The position numbers were made by a program, and so were the translations under genes. 64,000 nt of DNA from an uncultured Arthrobacter sp. (GTDB taxonomy: Bacteria; Actinomycetota; Actinomycetes; Actinomycetales; Micrococcaceae), in NCBI RefSeq assembly GCF_947495145.1, contig NZ_CANLXP010000006.1, positions 62,001 through 126,000 on the forward strand. The letters are read 5' to 3'. The notes under the pieces were generated by a model, which was not told the DNA's origin, did no database searches, and saw only the letters and a list, made by a program, of their open reading frames with translations. Numbering within the stretch: position 1 is the first letter of the stretch; the number at the start of each line of letters is the position of its first letter. Shown piece by piece: positions 45,417-54,495 of this stretch.

Positions 45417-46181
45417 ATGGAAGAAACACTCAGAAGTGGCTTAGCCACCGTCGTAGAATTCGTTCCGAAGCTGTTGTTGTTCCTAGTCATCCTGATCGTA
45501 GGACTCCTGATCGCCAAAGCAATATCCAAGGCACTGGATAAGCTGCTGGAACGGGTTGGGTTCGATAAGGCCGTCGAGCGCGGCGGGGTGAAGAAGGCGT
45601 TAGCAAAGTCGTCACTGGATGCCAGCGACATCATTGCGAAAATCCTCTACTACACCCTCGTGCTGTTCGTATTGCAATTCGCCTTTGGGGTCTTCGGGCC
45701 TAACCCGGTCAGCGATCTGTTGCGTGGCATCATCGCGTTCCTGCCGAAAATCATCGTCGCGATCATCATCGTGATCATCGCCGCTGCTATCGCGGCAGCG
45801 GTCAAGAGCCTGATCCAGAGCACCCTCGGTGGGCTCTCCTACGGTAAGGTCCTGGCGAACATCGCCAGCATCTTCATCCTCGGCATCGGCATCATTGCTG
45901 CCTTGAATCAGGTCGAGATCGCTACCACCGTCACCACACCGATCCTGATTGCCGTACTGTCTGCCATCGTCGGCGTCATCATTGTCGGCGTCGGTGGTGG
46001 CCTGATCAAGCCAATGTCCCAGCGCTGGGAGACCTACCTCAATAAGGCTGAGGAAGAGGCTCCGCGAGTGAAAGCCGAAGCGCAGAGCTCACCCTCGGCG
46101 AAAGAGCAGCTCAAGAGCAAAGCCCAGCAGGAAAAGGCCAGAAACCAGACCAACGATGGATCCGGTGCACACCGCATCTAA
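45417..46181 (+). CDS. Conserved-TM-helix (CmpX/mechanosensitive-channel-like) membrane protein
   Basis: The 254-residue protein has five or six hydrophobic helices. LVILIVGLLIAKAISKALDKLLERVGFD is a conserved TM helix-type repeat as in CmpX proteins, and a second copy is seen near VIIAAAIAAAVKSLIQSTL. It lacks the MscS beta domain; instead it ends in a soluble Lys/Ala/Glu tail of about 45 residues. CmpX-like proteins help keep envelope function under osmotic or membrane stress. GGAGG lies just before the ATG. It heads a row of genes that look like a stress unit. Confidence 0.8.
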   Translation: MEETLRSGLATVVEFVPKLLLFLVILIVGLLIAKAISKALDKLLERVGFDKAVERGGVKKALAKSSLDASDIIAKILYYTLVLFVLQFAFGVFGPNPVSDLLRGIIAFLPKIIVAIIIVIIAAAIAAAVKSLIQSTLGGLSYGKVLANIASIFILGIGIIAALNQVEIATTVTTPILIAVLSAIVGVIIVGVGGGLIKPMSQRWETYLNKAEEEAPRVKAEAQSSPSAKEQLKSKAQQEKARNQTNDGSGAHRI

Positions 46182-46242
46182 CGACCGTGAGTACCCCTCT
46201 CACCTCAGTATTAGCGAACTATCACTGACAAAGGAGAACATC

Positions 46243-47079
46243 ATGATTTCCCAGAACAACATCTCTCAGATCCTTGAAGCCGGCGGCAAGGTCCTCGACA
46301 ATGACGGCGACAAAATCGGGAAGGTCGGTCAGATCTATGTCGATGACCAGACGAACAACCCCAGTTGGGTCACCATCAACACCGGTCTGTTCGGCTCCAG
46401 CGAGTCCTTTGCACCTTTGGAAGGAGCAACGCAAGAGGGCAACGACGTCCGCGTCGCCTATGACAAGTCCAAGGTCAAGGATGCCCCCCGGGTGGCACCG
46501 GACGGGCACCTGAGCGAACAGGAAGAGGACGAGCTCTACCGCTACTACGGCCTCTCCAGTGCAGGAAGTGGAACCGATACAGGAACCTATGGTGGCGGTG
46601 ACGCGGGCCAGCCCGGATATCAGGCCGGAGATGAACGCTCCGACCATGCCGGAGAGCCAGGCGTCGTGGGCCGGGACACCTCCGGGCCCACCACCGATAA
46701 CGCTATGACCCGTTCCGAGGAGCAGCTCCGCGTCGGCACCGAAAGCCGCGAAGCCGGCAGGGCACGGCTGCGGAAGTTCGTTGTCACAGAGAACGTCACC
46801 GAGACCGTTCCCGTGCAGCGTGAAGAGGTTCGTATTGAGCGCGAGCCGATCACCGACGCTAACCGCGGTGACGCGATGGACGGGCCCGCGATCAGCGAGG
46901 AAGAGCACGAGGTCACCCTCCACGAGGAACGCCCCGTCGTGGAAAAGGAAGCCGTACCGGTTGAGCGTGTCCGCCTGGATAAGGAAACCGTGACAGAACA
47001 GCAGACCGTCAACGAGGAAGTCCGGAAGGAACAAATCGACACCGACGACGTCGATACCACCCGCGGCGAACGCCGCTAA
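46243..47079 (+). CDS. PRC-barrel and DUF2382 (YsnF-type) stress protein
   Basis: The 278-residue protein has a PRC-barrel (residues ~10-75; VLDNDGDKIGKVGQIYVDD), a Gly/Asp-rich linker and a C-terminal DUF2382 domain (from LRKFVVTENVTETVPVQREEV), the combination known from YsnF/AvaK general stress proteins. It is very acidic. AAGGAG precedes the ATG at 46243. A perfect 10-bp hairpin follows before the next gene. Confidence 0.88.
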   Translation: MISQNNISQILEAGGKVLDNDGDKIGKVGQIYVDDQTNNPSWVTINTGLFGSSESFAPLEGATQEGNDVRVAYDKSKVKDAPRVAPDGHLSEQEEDELYRYYGLSSAGSGTDTGTYGGGDAGQPGYQAGDERSDHAGEPGVVGRDTSGPTTDNAMTRSEEQLRVGTESREAGRARLRKFVVTENVTETVPVQREEVRIEREPITDANRGDAMDGPAISEEEHEVTLHEERPVVEKEAVPVERVRLDKETVTEQQTVNEEVRKEQIDTDDVDTTRGERR

Positions 47080-47088
47080 GGATACCGG

Positions 47089-47112
47089 GCCGGACGCCAT
47101 AAGGCGTCCGGC
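47089..47112 (+). other. Intercistronic hairpin in the stress cluster
   Basis: GCCGGACGCC 47089-47098 pairs perfectly with GGCGTCCGGC 47103-47112 across a 4-base loop. There is no U-run, so it may stabilise the upstream message or act as a weak terminator within the cluster. Confidence 0.6.
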
Positions 47113-47134
47113 TTGACCATTAAGGAGAGTCATC

Positions 47135-47806
47135 ATGAGCACCAGCGCAGGTTCGGCCCGCAGCGGGCCGGACGACAACGACGGGGATTACAACGATCGC
47201 CGAGACGCGGACCGAGACCACAACAAGCACCGGGACGTAGACCGGGACCAGCGAGATCATCTACTGGAACGGGAAAAAGAGGAGTTCGGCGGCGTCAAGA
47301 TCGGCTCAGCTTTCTTCGGCTGGCTCACGGCCACCGGCACCGCCGTCCTCCTTACCGCTCTGGCCGCAGCGCTGGGCGCTGTGGTGGGCAACGTGACCAA
47401 CACGGACGTCGCTAACCAGGCCACTCAAGACCCACAACAAGCAGGCATTATCGGGGCCATCATTCTGGCTGTAATCCTGTTCGTCGCATACTACTGCGGC
47501 GGATACGTCGCAGGGCGGATGGCGCGGTTCAACGGCATGAAGCAGGGTGTAGCCGTGTGGGTGTGGGCAATCGTCATCGCGATCATCGTGGGCATCCTCG
47601 GCGCGATCGCCGGGTCCCAGTTCAACATCCTTGCCCAGCTGAACAGCTTCCCGCAGATTCCCAACGCGGAGAACATGACCACTGCGGGAATCATCTCAGC
47701 GGTCATCGCCGCCGTCGTTGCCCTCATCGGTGCAATCCTCGGCGGACTCGCCGGCATGCGCTTCCACCGCAAGGTAGACAAAGCCAATCTGGTGGATAAC
47801 CGCTAA
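47135..47806 (+). CDS. Membrane protein with four TM helices and a charged N-terminal tail
   Basis: The first ~50 residues are strongly charged with Asp/Arg/His repeats (DRRDADRDHNKHRDVDRDQRD). Four helices follow, near residues 58-84, 100-125, 139-160 and 184-208, and a short basic tail closes it. The GYVAGRMARFNGMKQGVAVWVW segment resembles YrzE/TIGR04086-type small membrane proteins. No enzyme motif is seen. GGAGAG is upstream of the ATG. It is co-directional with the PRC-barrel gene. Confidence 0.7.
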   Translation: MSTSAGSARSGPDDNDGDYNDRRDADRDHNKHRDVDRDQRDHLLEREKEEFGGVKIGSAFFGWLTATGTAVLLTALAAALGAVVGNVTNTDVANQATQDPQQAGIIGAIILAVILFVAYYCGGYVAGRMARFNGMKQGVAVWVWAIVIAIIVGILGAIAGSQFNILAQLNSFPQIPNAENMTTAGIISAVIAAVVALIGAILGGLAGMRFHRKVDKANLVDNR

Positions 47807-47853
47807 GCCAAACGAACCACAGCATTGAACAAATAAGAAGGAGGCAGCACACC

Positions 47854-48036
47854 ATGAATATTGACAAGCAACAAATTATTGACCTGCTGAAGAACCGTGG
47901 AGACCACGACAAAGCCGACCAGGCACAGCAGGAACTCCCCGATCAGGTCGACACCGACCAGGACAAGGGGATGCTTGACAAGTTCGGCATCAACCCGCAG
48001 GACCTACTCGGCAAGCTCGGCGGGTTCGGCGGCTGA
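47854..48036 (+). CDS. Small acidic protein, 60 residues, stress-cluster associated
   Basis: The 60-residue protein starts MNIDKQQIIDLLKNRGDHDKA and ends with a short Gly-rich tail (LLGKLGGFGG). It is hydrophilic with no membrane helix. AAGGAGG is placed 10 nt before the ATG. Proteins of this type are common near PRC-barrel and CsbD-like stress genes in actinobacteria, as far as I recall; the function is not known. Confidence 0.7.
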   Translation: MNIDKQQIIDLLKNRGDHDKADQAQQELPDQVDTDQDKGMLDKFGINPQDLLGKLGGFGG

Positions 48037-48129
48037 CACGCCCCAGATAGTCAATAATGCCGGTTGTTCCGCCGGGAACAGTGAAACCATACCGCCGCCA
48101 CTAGCGTTGACCCGGGCGGTGCCGAGTAA

Positions 48130-49212
48130 TTACTTGGACTTATCCGCGGTGGACGTCATCCTTTCATCGACCTCGGTCTCTTCGTCCCTGCCGTGTGGTT
48201 CGGCGGCGATCACCGGTGTGCCGTGGACGCGTGCGCGGTCGTCCTTCTTCTCATCGCGGCGGGTTTTGCGCAGGCTAGCGGCGGTTGCAACGACGATGGT
48301 GGCGGCAATGAAGAGCAGCGAGAACCAGATGGGGATCTCGGGCACCCAAAGCAGCGGTTCCCCTCCGTTGATGAATGGGAGCTCGTTGACGTGCAGGGCG
48401 TGAAAAACGAGTTTCACGCCGATGAAGCCAAGGATGACGCCCAGTCCCTGGGCGAGGTAGACCAGACGCTCGAGCAGACCTCCGATGAGGAAGAACAACT
48501 GACGCAGACCCATGAGCGCGAACGCGTTGGCGGTGAAGACGATGTAGGCCTCGTTGGTCAGTCCGTAGATCGCAGGGATCGAGTCGACGGCAAAGATCAG
48601 GTCCACGAAGCCGATCGCGATGATTGTGAGCAGCATCGGCGTGACGAAGCGCTTTCCGCCCTGCATCACGGTGAGCCTGTCCTGGTGATACTCGTCAGTG
48701 ACGGGCAGAACCCGGCGTACGAGTGTCATGAACTTACCGTTAGCCGGATTGGACTCGTGGCTGCCGAAAGCTTGCCGGTAGGCCAGGACGAGAAGCAAGG
48801 CACCGAAGATATAGAAGACCCAGGAAAAGTTCTCGATCAGGGCCGCTCCGATGGCGATGAACCCGCCGCGCAGGATCAGGGCGATGATGATCCCGATCAT
48901 CAGCACCTTCTGCTGGTATTTCTTCGGGACGGCAAATCCGGCCATCACGATGAGGAAGACGAACAGGTTGTCGACCGACAGTGCCTTCTCGGTGAGGTAG
49001 CCGGCGAAGTACTCGCCACCGAACGTCCATCCCGACACCATGCCTATTCCCACGCCGAACAACAGAGCCAGACCGATGTAGAACGCCGACCAACGCGCCG
49101 ATTCTGCGATGGACGGCTCGTGGGGTTTACGCACGTGGGCGAAGAACTCGTAAACGAAAAACAGGATCGTCACTGCGATCGTGACGAGCCAGATGAAAGG
49201 TGTGACCTGCAT
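48130..49212 (-). CDS. TerC-family manganese/metal transporter
   Basis: The 360-residue protein has nine or so TM helices and the TerC markers LTEKALSVDNLFVFLIVMAGFAVP and FVDLIFAVDSIPAI, whose acidic residues probably bind metal. It ends in a charged cytoplasmic tail of about 45 residues. TerC/Alx-type proteins export Mn2+. A yybP-ykoY manganese riboswitch in the leader fits this role exactly. ATG at 49212 is preferred over a TTG five codons earlier. Confidence 0.9.
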   Translation of the reverse strand: MQVTPFIWLVTIAVTILFFVYEFFAHVRKPHEPSIAESARWSAFYIGLALLFGVGIGMVSGWTFGGEYFAGYLTEKALSVDNLFVFLIVMAGFAVPKKYQQKVLMIGIIIALILRGGFIAIGAALIENFSWVFYIFGALLLVLAYRQAFGSHESNPANGKFMTLVRRVLPVTDEYHQDRLTVMQGGKRFVTPMLLTIIAIGFVDLIFAVDSIPAIYGLTNEAYIVFTANAFALMGLRQLFFLIGGLLERLVYLAQGLGVILGFIGVKLVFHALHVNELPFINGGEPLLWVPEIPIWFSLLFIAATIVVATAASLRKTRRDEKKDDRARVHGTPVIAAEPHGRDEETEVDERMTSTADKSK

Positions 49213-49250
49213 AGGAGGTGCTCCCAAGGGTAGGCGTTGAACAGATACGC

Positions 49251-49349
49251 CAAGGTCTCCTCCGCCCGGACGACGCCGGGACTGACAACCCGAGATGCAT
49301 CAGTGCATCCGTAATGACGGGCCAATCACAGACGGGAGTACTCCCCTTG
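49251..49349 (-). promoter_or_regulatory. yybP-ykoY manganese riboswitch
   Basis: On the minus strand the leader of terC has GGGGAGTA (plus 49339-49346) near its start and GGAGACCTTG (plus 49251-49260) near its end, the two most conserved yybP-ykoY segments. CAAGG/CCTTG close P1. Between them lie GTTGTCAGTC and a CCCGG/CCGGG hairpin, as in the P3 arm. A -10-like TATGAT is about 20 nt before it. Mn2+ binding would switch on the exporter. Confidence 0.85.
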
Positions 49350-49422
49350 ATAGGAAAATCATAACCCACTAGACACTTCGACGGGCGGAACACACCGGCC
49401 CTTCGCGTTGTTATACACAGTG

Positions 49423-50535
49423 ATGACAACGGCATACCAGGATCTGGATCTGACCGCTATTTCTCCTACGCGCCTGTGGATTCCGAAGCACGTGCTGGTC
49501 ACGCGGGCCGCAGCCGATCTCCCCCACACGGCAGACATTCTTCAACGCTGCGAGCGCGCCGGAGTCGAAGATATCCGCTTCCTGCCCGGCAACGCTCTGA
49601 CAGGTCTGCGCGGTGCTACCGAGCGCGAAACCTACGCATCCGCGAAGAACACCCTTGCGGTCGTCGTCGCCCCTCCGAGCGCCCTCAAGCCGCAGCCGAT
49701 CCCGCCTAGCGCGGACTGGCGGATCGACCTTGCCAAGGGTTGCCCCGCGCACTGCCAGTACTGTTACCTCGCCGGCTCCCTGCAGGGCCCGCCGGTCACC
49801 CGCGTGTACGCCAACATCGACGACGTACTGGACGGCGTACGCACCCACGCCGGCAGAGGTTCAGTTACCAGCGGCACCCTCGAGCGTGGTGGCGAAGGTA
49901 CGACGTTCGAACTGTCCTGCTACACCGACCCACTCGGAATCGAGAGCGTGACCGGTTCACTCGCGGCCGCGATCTCCCGCGTCGGCGCCGGTGAGTTCGG
50001 AAGCGACGTATCGCTACGGTTCACCACAAAGTTCGACGACGTCGGTGAGTTGGCGACGCTCGATCATGCGCGCAAGACGCGAATCCGTTTCTCGGTCAAT
50101 GCTGCGGAAGTGGCAAATCGTTTCGAAGGCGGGACCGCACGTATGCCGGCGCGGCTCTCGGCGCTGCGTACGGTGGCGACGGCAGGCTACCGAGTGGGCC
50201 TGACGATTGCCCCCATCATGCCGATACCCGGTTGGCGGGAACAGTATGGCGCGCTATTGGACGACGTTTCCGAGTCGGTTGCCGGGATCGGCGACCTCGA
50301 CCTGACCGCCGAGATCATCACGCACCGCTTCACCCCGGCGAGCAAGGAGGTGCTGCTGGGCTGGTATCCCAGGACCAAGCTCGAAATGGATGAAGGTGCA
50401 CGCAGCCAAAAGCGCTCAAAGTTCGGCGGAATCAAGTACGTGTACCCGAAGCAGACCATGTCGGAGATGCGCGAGTGGTTCACGGAGGAGCTGGAGCGGC
50501 GCCTGCCGGCTGCCCGGCTTCTCTATTGGACCTGA
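49423..50535 (+). CDS. Spore photoproduct lyase-family radical SAM protein
   Basis: The 370-residue protein has the SplB-type iron-sulfur motif CPAHCQYCY (Cys107, 111, 114), spaced CxxxCxxC, and a fourth cysteine, Cys166 in SCYTDPLGIE, at the place of the H-atom donor Cys141 of Bacillus SplB. SplB uses SAM radical chemistry to repair the spore photoproduct in UV-damaged DNA. Actinobacteria of this type do not form endospores, so the role must differ or concern another UV lesion. An upstream TTG (49408) is less likely than the ATG chosen. Confidence 0.85.
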   Translation: MTTAYQDLDLTAISPTRLWIPKHVLVTRAAADLPHTADILQRCERAGVEDIRFLPGNALTGLRGATERETYASAKNTLAVVVAPPSALKPQPIPPSADWRIDLAKGCPAHCQYCYLAGSLQGPPVTRVYANIDDVLDGVRTHAGRGSVTSGTLERGGEGTTFELSCYTDPLGIESVTGSLAAAISRVGAGEFGSDVSLRFTTKFDDVGELATLDHARKTRIRFSVNAAEVANRFEGGTARMPARLSALRTVATAGYRVGLTIAPIMPIPGWREQYGALLDDVSESVAGIGDLDLTAEIITHRFTPASKEVLLGWYPRTKLEMDEGARSQKRSKFGGIKYVYPKQTMSEMREWFTEELERRLPAARLLYWT

Positions 50536-50631
50536 ACCGAACCACCCGTGCCTCCTCACCGCCCTCCCGGATCGGGGTGCGAAGCGCTTCTCACGCTGGC
50601 GATCCCCGGCGAGATAGTCAAGGATGAAGTC

Positions 50632-51105
50632 ATGGACATTACTGACAACGGACCGAACCCAAACGCGTTCGACATCGAGAGCGCCACAACCGAAAACGCC
50701 GCCTACCGCCGCGTCGCCTGGACGGGCAAGCACCTCCAGGTAACGCTCATGTCAATCGAGTCGGGCGGCGCAATCGGCCTCGAGGTGCATCACGGCACCG
50801 ACCAGTTCCTGCGCATTGATGCAGGGAAGGGCCGCGTGAAGATGGGCCCCTCGAAGGACGACCTCTCCTACCAGAAGGACGTCGAGGACGGCTGGAGCAT
50901 CCAGGTGCCGGCCGGAACCTGGCATGACGTCGAGAACACCGGTGACGAGCCGCTCCGCCTTTACACCATCTACGCGCCCACCCATCACGCGCAGGGCATC
51001 GTCCAGAACACCCCGGAGGACGCCGAGAAGGACGAGGACCAGGGCAAGGACGAGCCGCCGAGCTGGGTCGAGGAAGTCGACACCAAGGGTGAAGAGAGCG
51101 CCTGA
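50632..51105 (+). CDS. Cupin domain protein
   Basis: The 157-residue protein has a single cupin barrel with the metal-binding set spread over GLEVHHGTDQFLRIDAG (His, His, Glu-like position taken by Gln/Asp) and PAGTWHDVENTG. It is followed by an acidic tail of about 40 residues (DEDQGKDEPP). It may be a sugar-phosphate isomerase-like or binding cupin; no substrate is assigned. ATG at 50632 follows AAGGATG. A clear terminator ends the unit. Confidence 0.83.
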   Translation: MDITDNGPNPNAFDIESATTENAAYRRVAWTGKHLQVTLMSIESGGAIGLEVHHGTDQFLRIDAGKGRVKMGPSKDDLSYQKDVEDGWSIQVPAGTWHDVENTGDEPLRLYTIYAPTHHAQGIVQNTPEDAEKDEDQGKDEPPSWVEEVDTKGEESA

Positions 51106-51133
51106 GTCAGCACCCTTCCAAGAAGAACGATGA

Positions 51134-51167
51134 CGGCGCCGCACCCCTGGTGGGGTACGGCGCCGTT
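51134..51167 (+). terminator. Intrinsic terminator after the cupin gene
   Basis: ACGGCGCCG (51134-51142) pairs with CGGCGCCGT (51159-51167), with an extra CCCC/GGGG pairing inside. It is followed by TTTCGCTTT. It stands between the cupin gene and convergent mtlD and may serve both. Confidence 0.8.
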
Positions 51168-51183
51168 TCGCTTTGCTCAGAAA

Positions 51184-52335
51184 TCAGACCAGCGCGCCCT
51201 GACGTTCCTCCACAAGCTTCAGCACATCCGGGAACAACGGATGATCCGATGAGAGCCCGGTGATCTGTTTCGTAGCTTCGGCTGCCTCTGTGGACCGAAG
51301 GAGTTGCTGCAGCTCAACCGCTTCGGTGTCAGCGGCATCATCGAAACGCACCGCGGATGCGATCGCCTTCAGCAGCGCCTCGGGGCGGGTGCCCCGCTCG
51401 GCAAGTTCAGCTGCGGGACCGATAAAGCGCTCATGTCGGCTGAGCTTCCGCAGCGGCGCCCTGCCCACCCGGTTCACCGTGTCCGGCAGGTACGGGTTGG
51501 TGAAGCGGCCCAGGATCTTCTGCACGTAGGCTTCCTGCTCGCCGGAGTCGAACCCATGCTTGTCTACCAGCAGCTGTTTGGTCTCCTCCAACACCGCACG
51601 GACATCGGCAGCAACCTGGGGATCAGCCATGGCGTCGGAAATCTTCTTCAGCCCTGCCTGGTAACCGAAGTAGGCCGTGGTTGCATGCCCGGTGTTGACG
51701 GTGAACAACTTGCGCTCAATGTACGGCCCGAGCCGGTCCACAAAGAGTGCTCCGGGAATCACCGGCGCGTTGTCCCCGAAGGGCGTGCGGTCGATCACCC
51801 ACTCGTAGAACGTCTCCACCGTGACGTCGAGCCCCTGCCCGGGTTCCTGGTTCGGAACAATCCGGTCCACGGCCGTGTTGGCGAACACTGCACGCTCTGC
51901 GAGCGGACCGACCACTGAGTCCCAGGAACCCTCGATCGCTTCCCGCAGGATGTCCGTCGCGTTGATCGCGTTCTCGCACGCCATGACCTGCAGAGGCGCC
52001 GAATCATCTGCGCGGGCCGCGATCCCCTTGGCGATGACCGGAGCGACGAACTTCAGGATGTGCGGCCCCACCGCGGTTGTCACGATGTCAGCGGTGGCGA
52101 TCTCCTCAACCAGTCGGTTCTCCTCGGTATTCGAGTTCACCGCCCTGAAGTTGTCGACAACGTGCACCGCCGGCTGCTCACCGACCTCGTGGACACGGTA
52201 GCTGTCCGCGCGCGCCAGCTCGCTGATGAGAGCGTCCGCGACATCCGCGAACACCACCTCATAGCCGGCCTGATGGAGGAGCAACCCAACAAAGCCGCGC
52301 CCGATGTTCCCTGCTCCGAAATGAACTGCCTTCAC
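51184..52335 (-). CDS. mtlD: Mannitol-1-phosphate 5-dehydrogenase
   Basis: The 383-residue enzyme oxidises mannitol 1-phosphate to fructose 6-phosphate with NAD+. It starts with the Rossmann loop [13 protein letters not shown] and has the polyol-dehydrogenase-type NTGHA motif in the central region. The GTG start overlaps the last base of the PTS gene stop (TAGTG), so it is translated right after the transporter that makes its substrate. Confidence 0.94.
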   Translation of the reverse strand: MKAVHFGAGNIGRGFVGLLLHQAGYEVVFADVADALISELARADSYRVHEVGEQPAVHVVDNFRAVNSNTEENRLVEEIATADIVTTAVGPHILKFVAPVIAKGIAARADDSAPLQVMACENAINATDILREAIEGSWDSVVGPLAERAVFANTAVDRIVPNQEPGQGLDVTVETFYEWVIDRTPFGDNAPVIPGALFVDRLGPYIERKLFTVNTGHATTAYFGYQAGLKKISDAMADPQVAADVRAVLEETKQLLVDKHGFDSGEQEAYVQKILGRFTNPYLPDTVNRVGRAPLRKLSRHERFIGPAAELAERGTRPEALLKAIASAVRFDDAADTEAVELQQLLRSTEAAEATKQITGLSSDHPLFPDVLKLVEERQGALV

Positions 52336-54437
52336 TATGCGTTGACCTTCCGGAAGATTTCGAGGATCTCGTCAGCCGAGGTTGCGGCCTCGAGTTGAGC
52401 CACCTGCGCCTTGTCTGTGAAGACCTTCGCGATGGAGGACAGGATGTGCAGGTGCTCGTTGTTCACACCGGCCACGCCGACTACGAACTTGACCTCCTTG
52501 CCGTTCCAGTCAATTCCCTCGGGGTACCGGACGAACGACACCGCCGATTTGCGGATGTGATCCTTGGCAGCGTTGGTGCCGTGCGGGATGGCAAGGAAGC
52601 TGCCCATGTAGGTGGACACGGATTCCTCACGCTCGTGCATCGCCCGGAGGTAGCCCTCATCCACCGCATCGCGGGCCAGCAGCAGCTGCCCTGCCTCGTC
52701 GATCGCCGCGTCTCGGGAGGTGGAAGACCCGTTGAGCACAACGCTTTCGGCAACCAGAATGTCCGACGGCGCTGCGTCACTCTGGGCCGCGGTCCCGGCT
52801 CTATGCGCGCCGGAAGCAGTTCCCGCGGCATCGGCGTCCAATGCGGTTCCGCCGGCATGCGGCTCCGAGGCGTGCGCTCCGCCGAAGGAGCCGGCGTCGG
52901 CGTCAGGACCTGCAGAAACACCGGCACCGGCATCCGTTCCCGCCTGTTCGCTGCGGCTTTCCTTGACCAACTCCACGATCTCCTCATACCGCGGACTGTT
53001 CATGAAGTTGTCCACAGAGACGTGCACGGCGCTTGAGGTGGCGGGCCTGGCCCGCTCCGTCAGGTCCTGGTGGGTCACCACGACGTCATAATCATTCCGC
53101 AGGTTCGCGATCGACGCATTGGTCACCTTGACGTCCGGGTAGCCGGCCGCCTTGATCTTGTTCCGCAGCACCGACGCTCCCATTGCGCTTGAGCCCATCC
53201 CGGCGTCGCAGGCAAAGACGATGTTCTGGATCGGGCCGGACATCACTGCTACGTTTCCGCCGCCGGTCAGGGACGAAGCAACCGAGCTCTTCTTGCCCTT
53301 CATGGATTCCATCCGGGAGGTGGCGGCCGCGAGACCGTCCTCATCGCCGTCGTCGTCCTTGCGCTTTGCGGTCTTCAGGATCACTGAAGCAACCAGGAAG
53401 GACACCGCCGTCGCGAGAAGAACTGACAGGACCACACCGAAGTAGCTGTCGCGGGCTGTCTGCGCGAGCACGGCGATGATCGAGCCCGGGGCTGCCGGAG
53501 CAACCAGACCTGCGTTGGTGACTGCGAGGGTGGCGATTCCGGTCATGCCGCCGGCAATCGCGGCGAGGATCAGGAGCGGACGCATCAGCACGTAGGGGAA
53601 GTAGATTTCGTGGATGCCGCCGAGGAAGTGGATGATCGCAGCTCCCGGCGCCGATGCCTTGGCGGCACCGCGTCCGAAGAACATGTACGCCAGCAGGATG
53701 CCGAGGCCCGGGCCGGGATTGGCTTCGAGGAGGAAGAGGATCGACTTGCCCTCTTCGAGCGACTGCTGGACACCCAGCGGGGTGAGTACGCCGTGATTGA
53801 TGGCATTGTTCAGGAAGAGCACCTTGGCGGGCTCAATGAAGATGCTGGTCAGCGGAAGGAGCCCGTTGTTCACCAGGAACTGCACAACGTTCCCGGCAGC
53901 CGTGCTGAACGCTTCGACCAGCGGCGAGATCCCGTAGAATCCGACCAGCGCCAGCGCTGCGCCCCAGATGCCGGCGGAGAAGTTGTTCACGAGCATTTCG
54001 AAGCCCGGCTTGATCTTGCCGTCCCAGATCTTGTCGATCTTCTTCATGGTCCAGCCGCCGAGCGGGCCCATGATCATGGCGCCGATGAACATGGGGATGC
54101 CTGCGCCAACGATCACGCCCATGGTGCCGATGGCGCCCACGACGCCGCCGCGGACGTCATAGACCATCCGGCCGCCGGTGTAGGCGATCAGGAGCGGCAA
54201 CAGGTAGGTGATCATGGGGCCGACCAGGCCGGTATTCGGGTTCCCTTCCGCGTCGGTGCCGAAACCGCCGAGTTCCGGAACCGGCAGCCAGCCCGCTTCA
54301 ATGAAGAGAGCGGTGATGAGGCCCCAGGCAATGAACGCCCCGATGTTGGGCATGATCATGCCGGAGAGGAACGTGCCGAATTTCTGGACGCCGACCCTCA
54401 TACCGCTTCGCGGCTTCGCAGCTGTCTCTGTTGCCAT
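52335..54437 (-). CDS. mtlA: Mannitol-specific PTS enzyme IICBA, fused
   Basis: The 700-residue protein imports and phosphorylates mannitol. Domain order is EIIC (about residues 10-370, with many TM helices), EIIB with phosphocysteine Cys410 in [11 protein letters not shown], an Ala/Gly/Asp-rich linker of about 65 residues, then EIIA with His619 in AIPHGTN. The linker ([19 protein letters not shown] and similar) is unusually long and low in complexity. The ATG at 54437 is used since the longer frame adds 33 residues of non-conserved sequence. Phosphate would come from PtsI encoded nearby through an HPr not seen in this window. Confidence 0.93.
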   Translation of the reverse strand: MATETAAKPRSGMRVGVQKFGTFLSGMIMPNIGAFIAWGLITALFIEAGWLPVPELGGFGTDAEGNPNTGLVGPMITYLLPLLIAYTGGRMVYDVRGGVVGAIGTMGVIVGAGIPMFIGAMIMGPLGGWTMKKIDKIWDGKIKPGFEMLVNNFSAGIWGAALALVGFYGISPLVEAFSTAAGNVVQFLVNNGLLPLTSIFIEPAKVLFLNNAINHGVLTPLGVQQSLEEGKSILFLLEANPGPGLGILLAYMFFGRGAAKASAPGAAIIHFLGGIHEIYFPYVLMRPLLILAAIAGGMTGIATLAVTNAGLVAPAAPGSIIAVLAQTARDSYFGVVLSVLLATAVSFLVASVILKTAKRKDDDGDEDGLAAATSRMESMKGKKSSVASSLTGGGNVAVMSGPIQNIVFACDAGMGSSAMGASVLRNKIKAAGYPDVKVTNASIANLRNDYDVVVTHQDLTERARPATSSAVHVSVDNFMNSPRYEEIVELVKESRSEQAGTDAGAGVSAGPDADAGSFGGAHASEPHAGGTALDADAAGTASGAHRAGTAAQSDAAPSDILVAESVVLNGSSTSRDAAIDEAGQLLLARDAVDEGYLRAMHEREESVSTYMGSFLAIPHGTNAAKDHIRKSAVSFVRYPEGIDWNGKEVKFVVGVAGVNNEHLHILSSIAKVFTDKAQVAQLEAATSADEILEIFRKVNA

Positions 54438-54495
54438 GTGATTTCCTAACCGTGAGTCCCGCGCCTGCGCGGGATGGTCCGATAGATGTGGAGCG

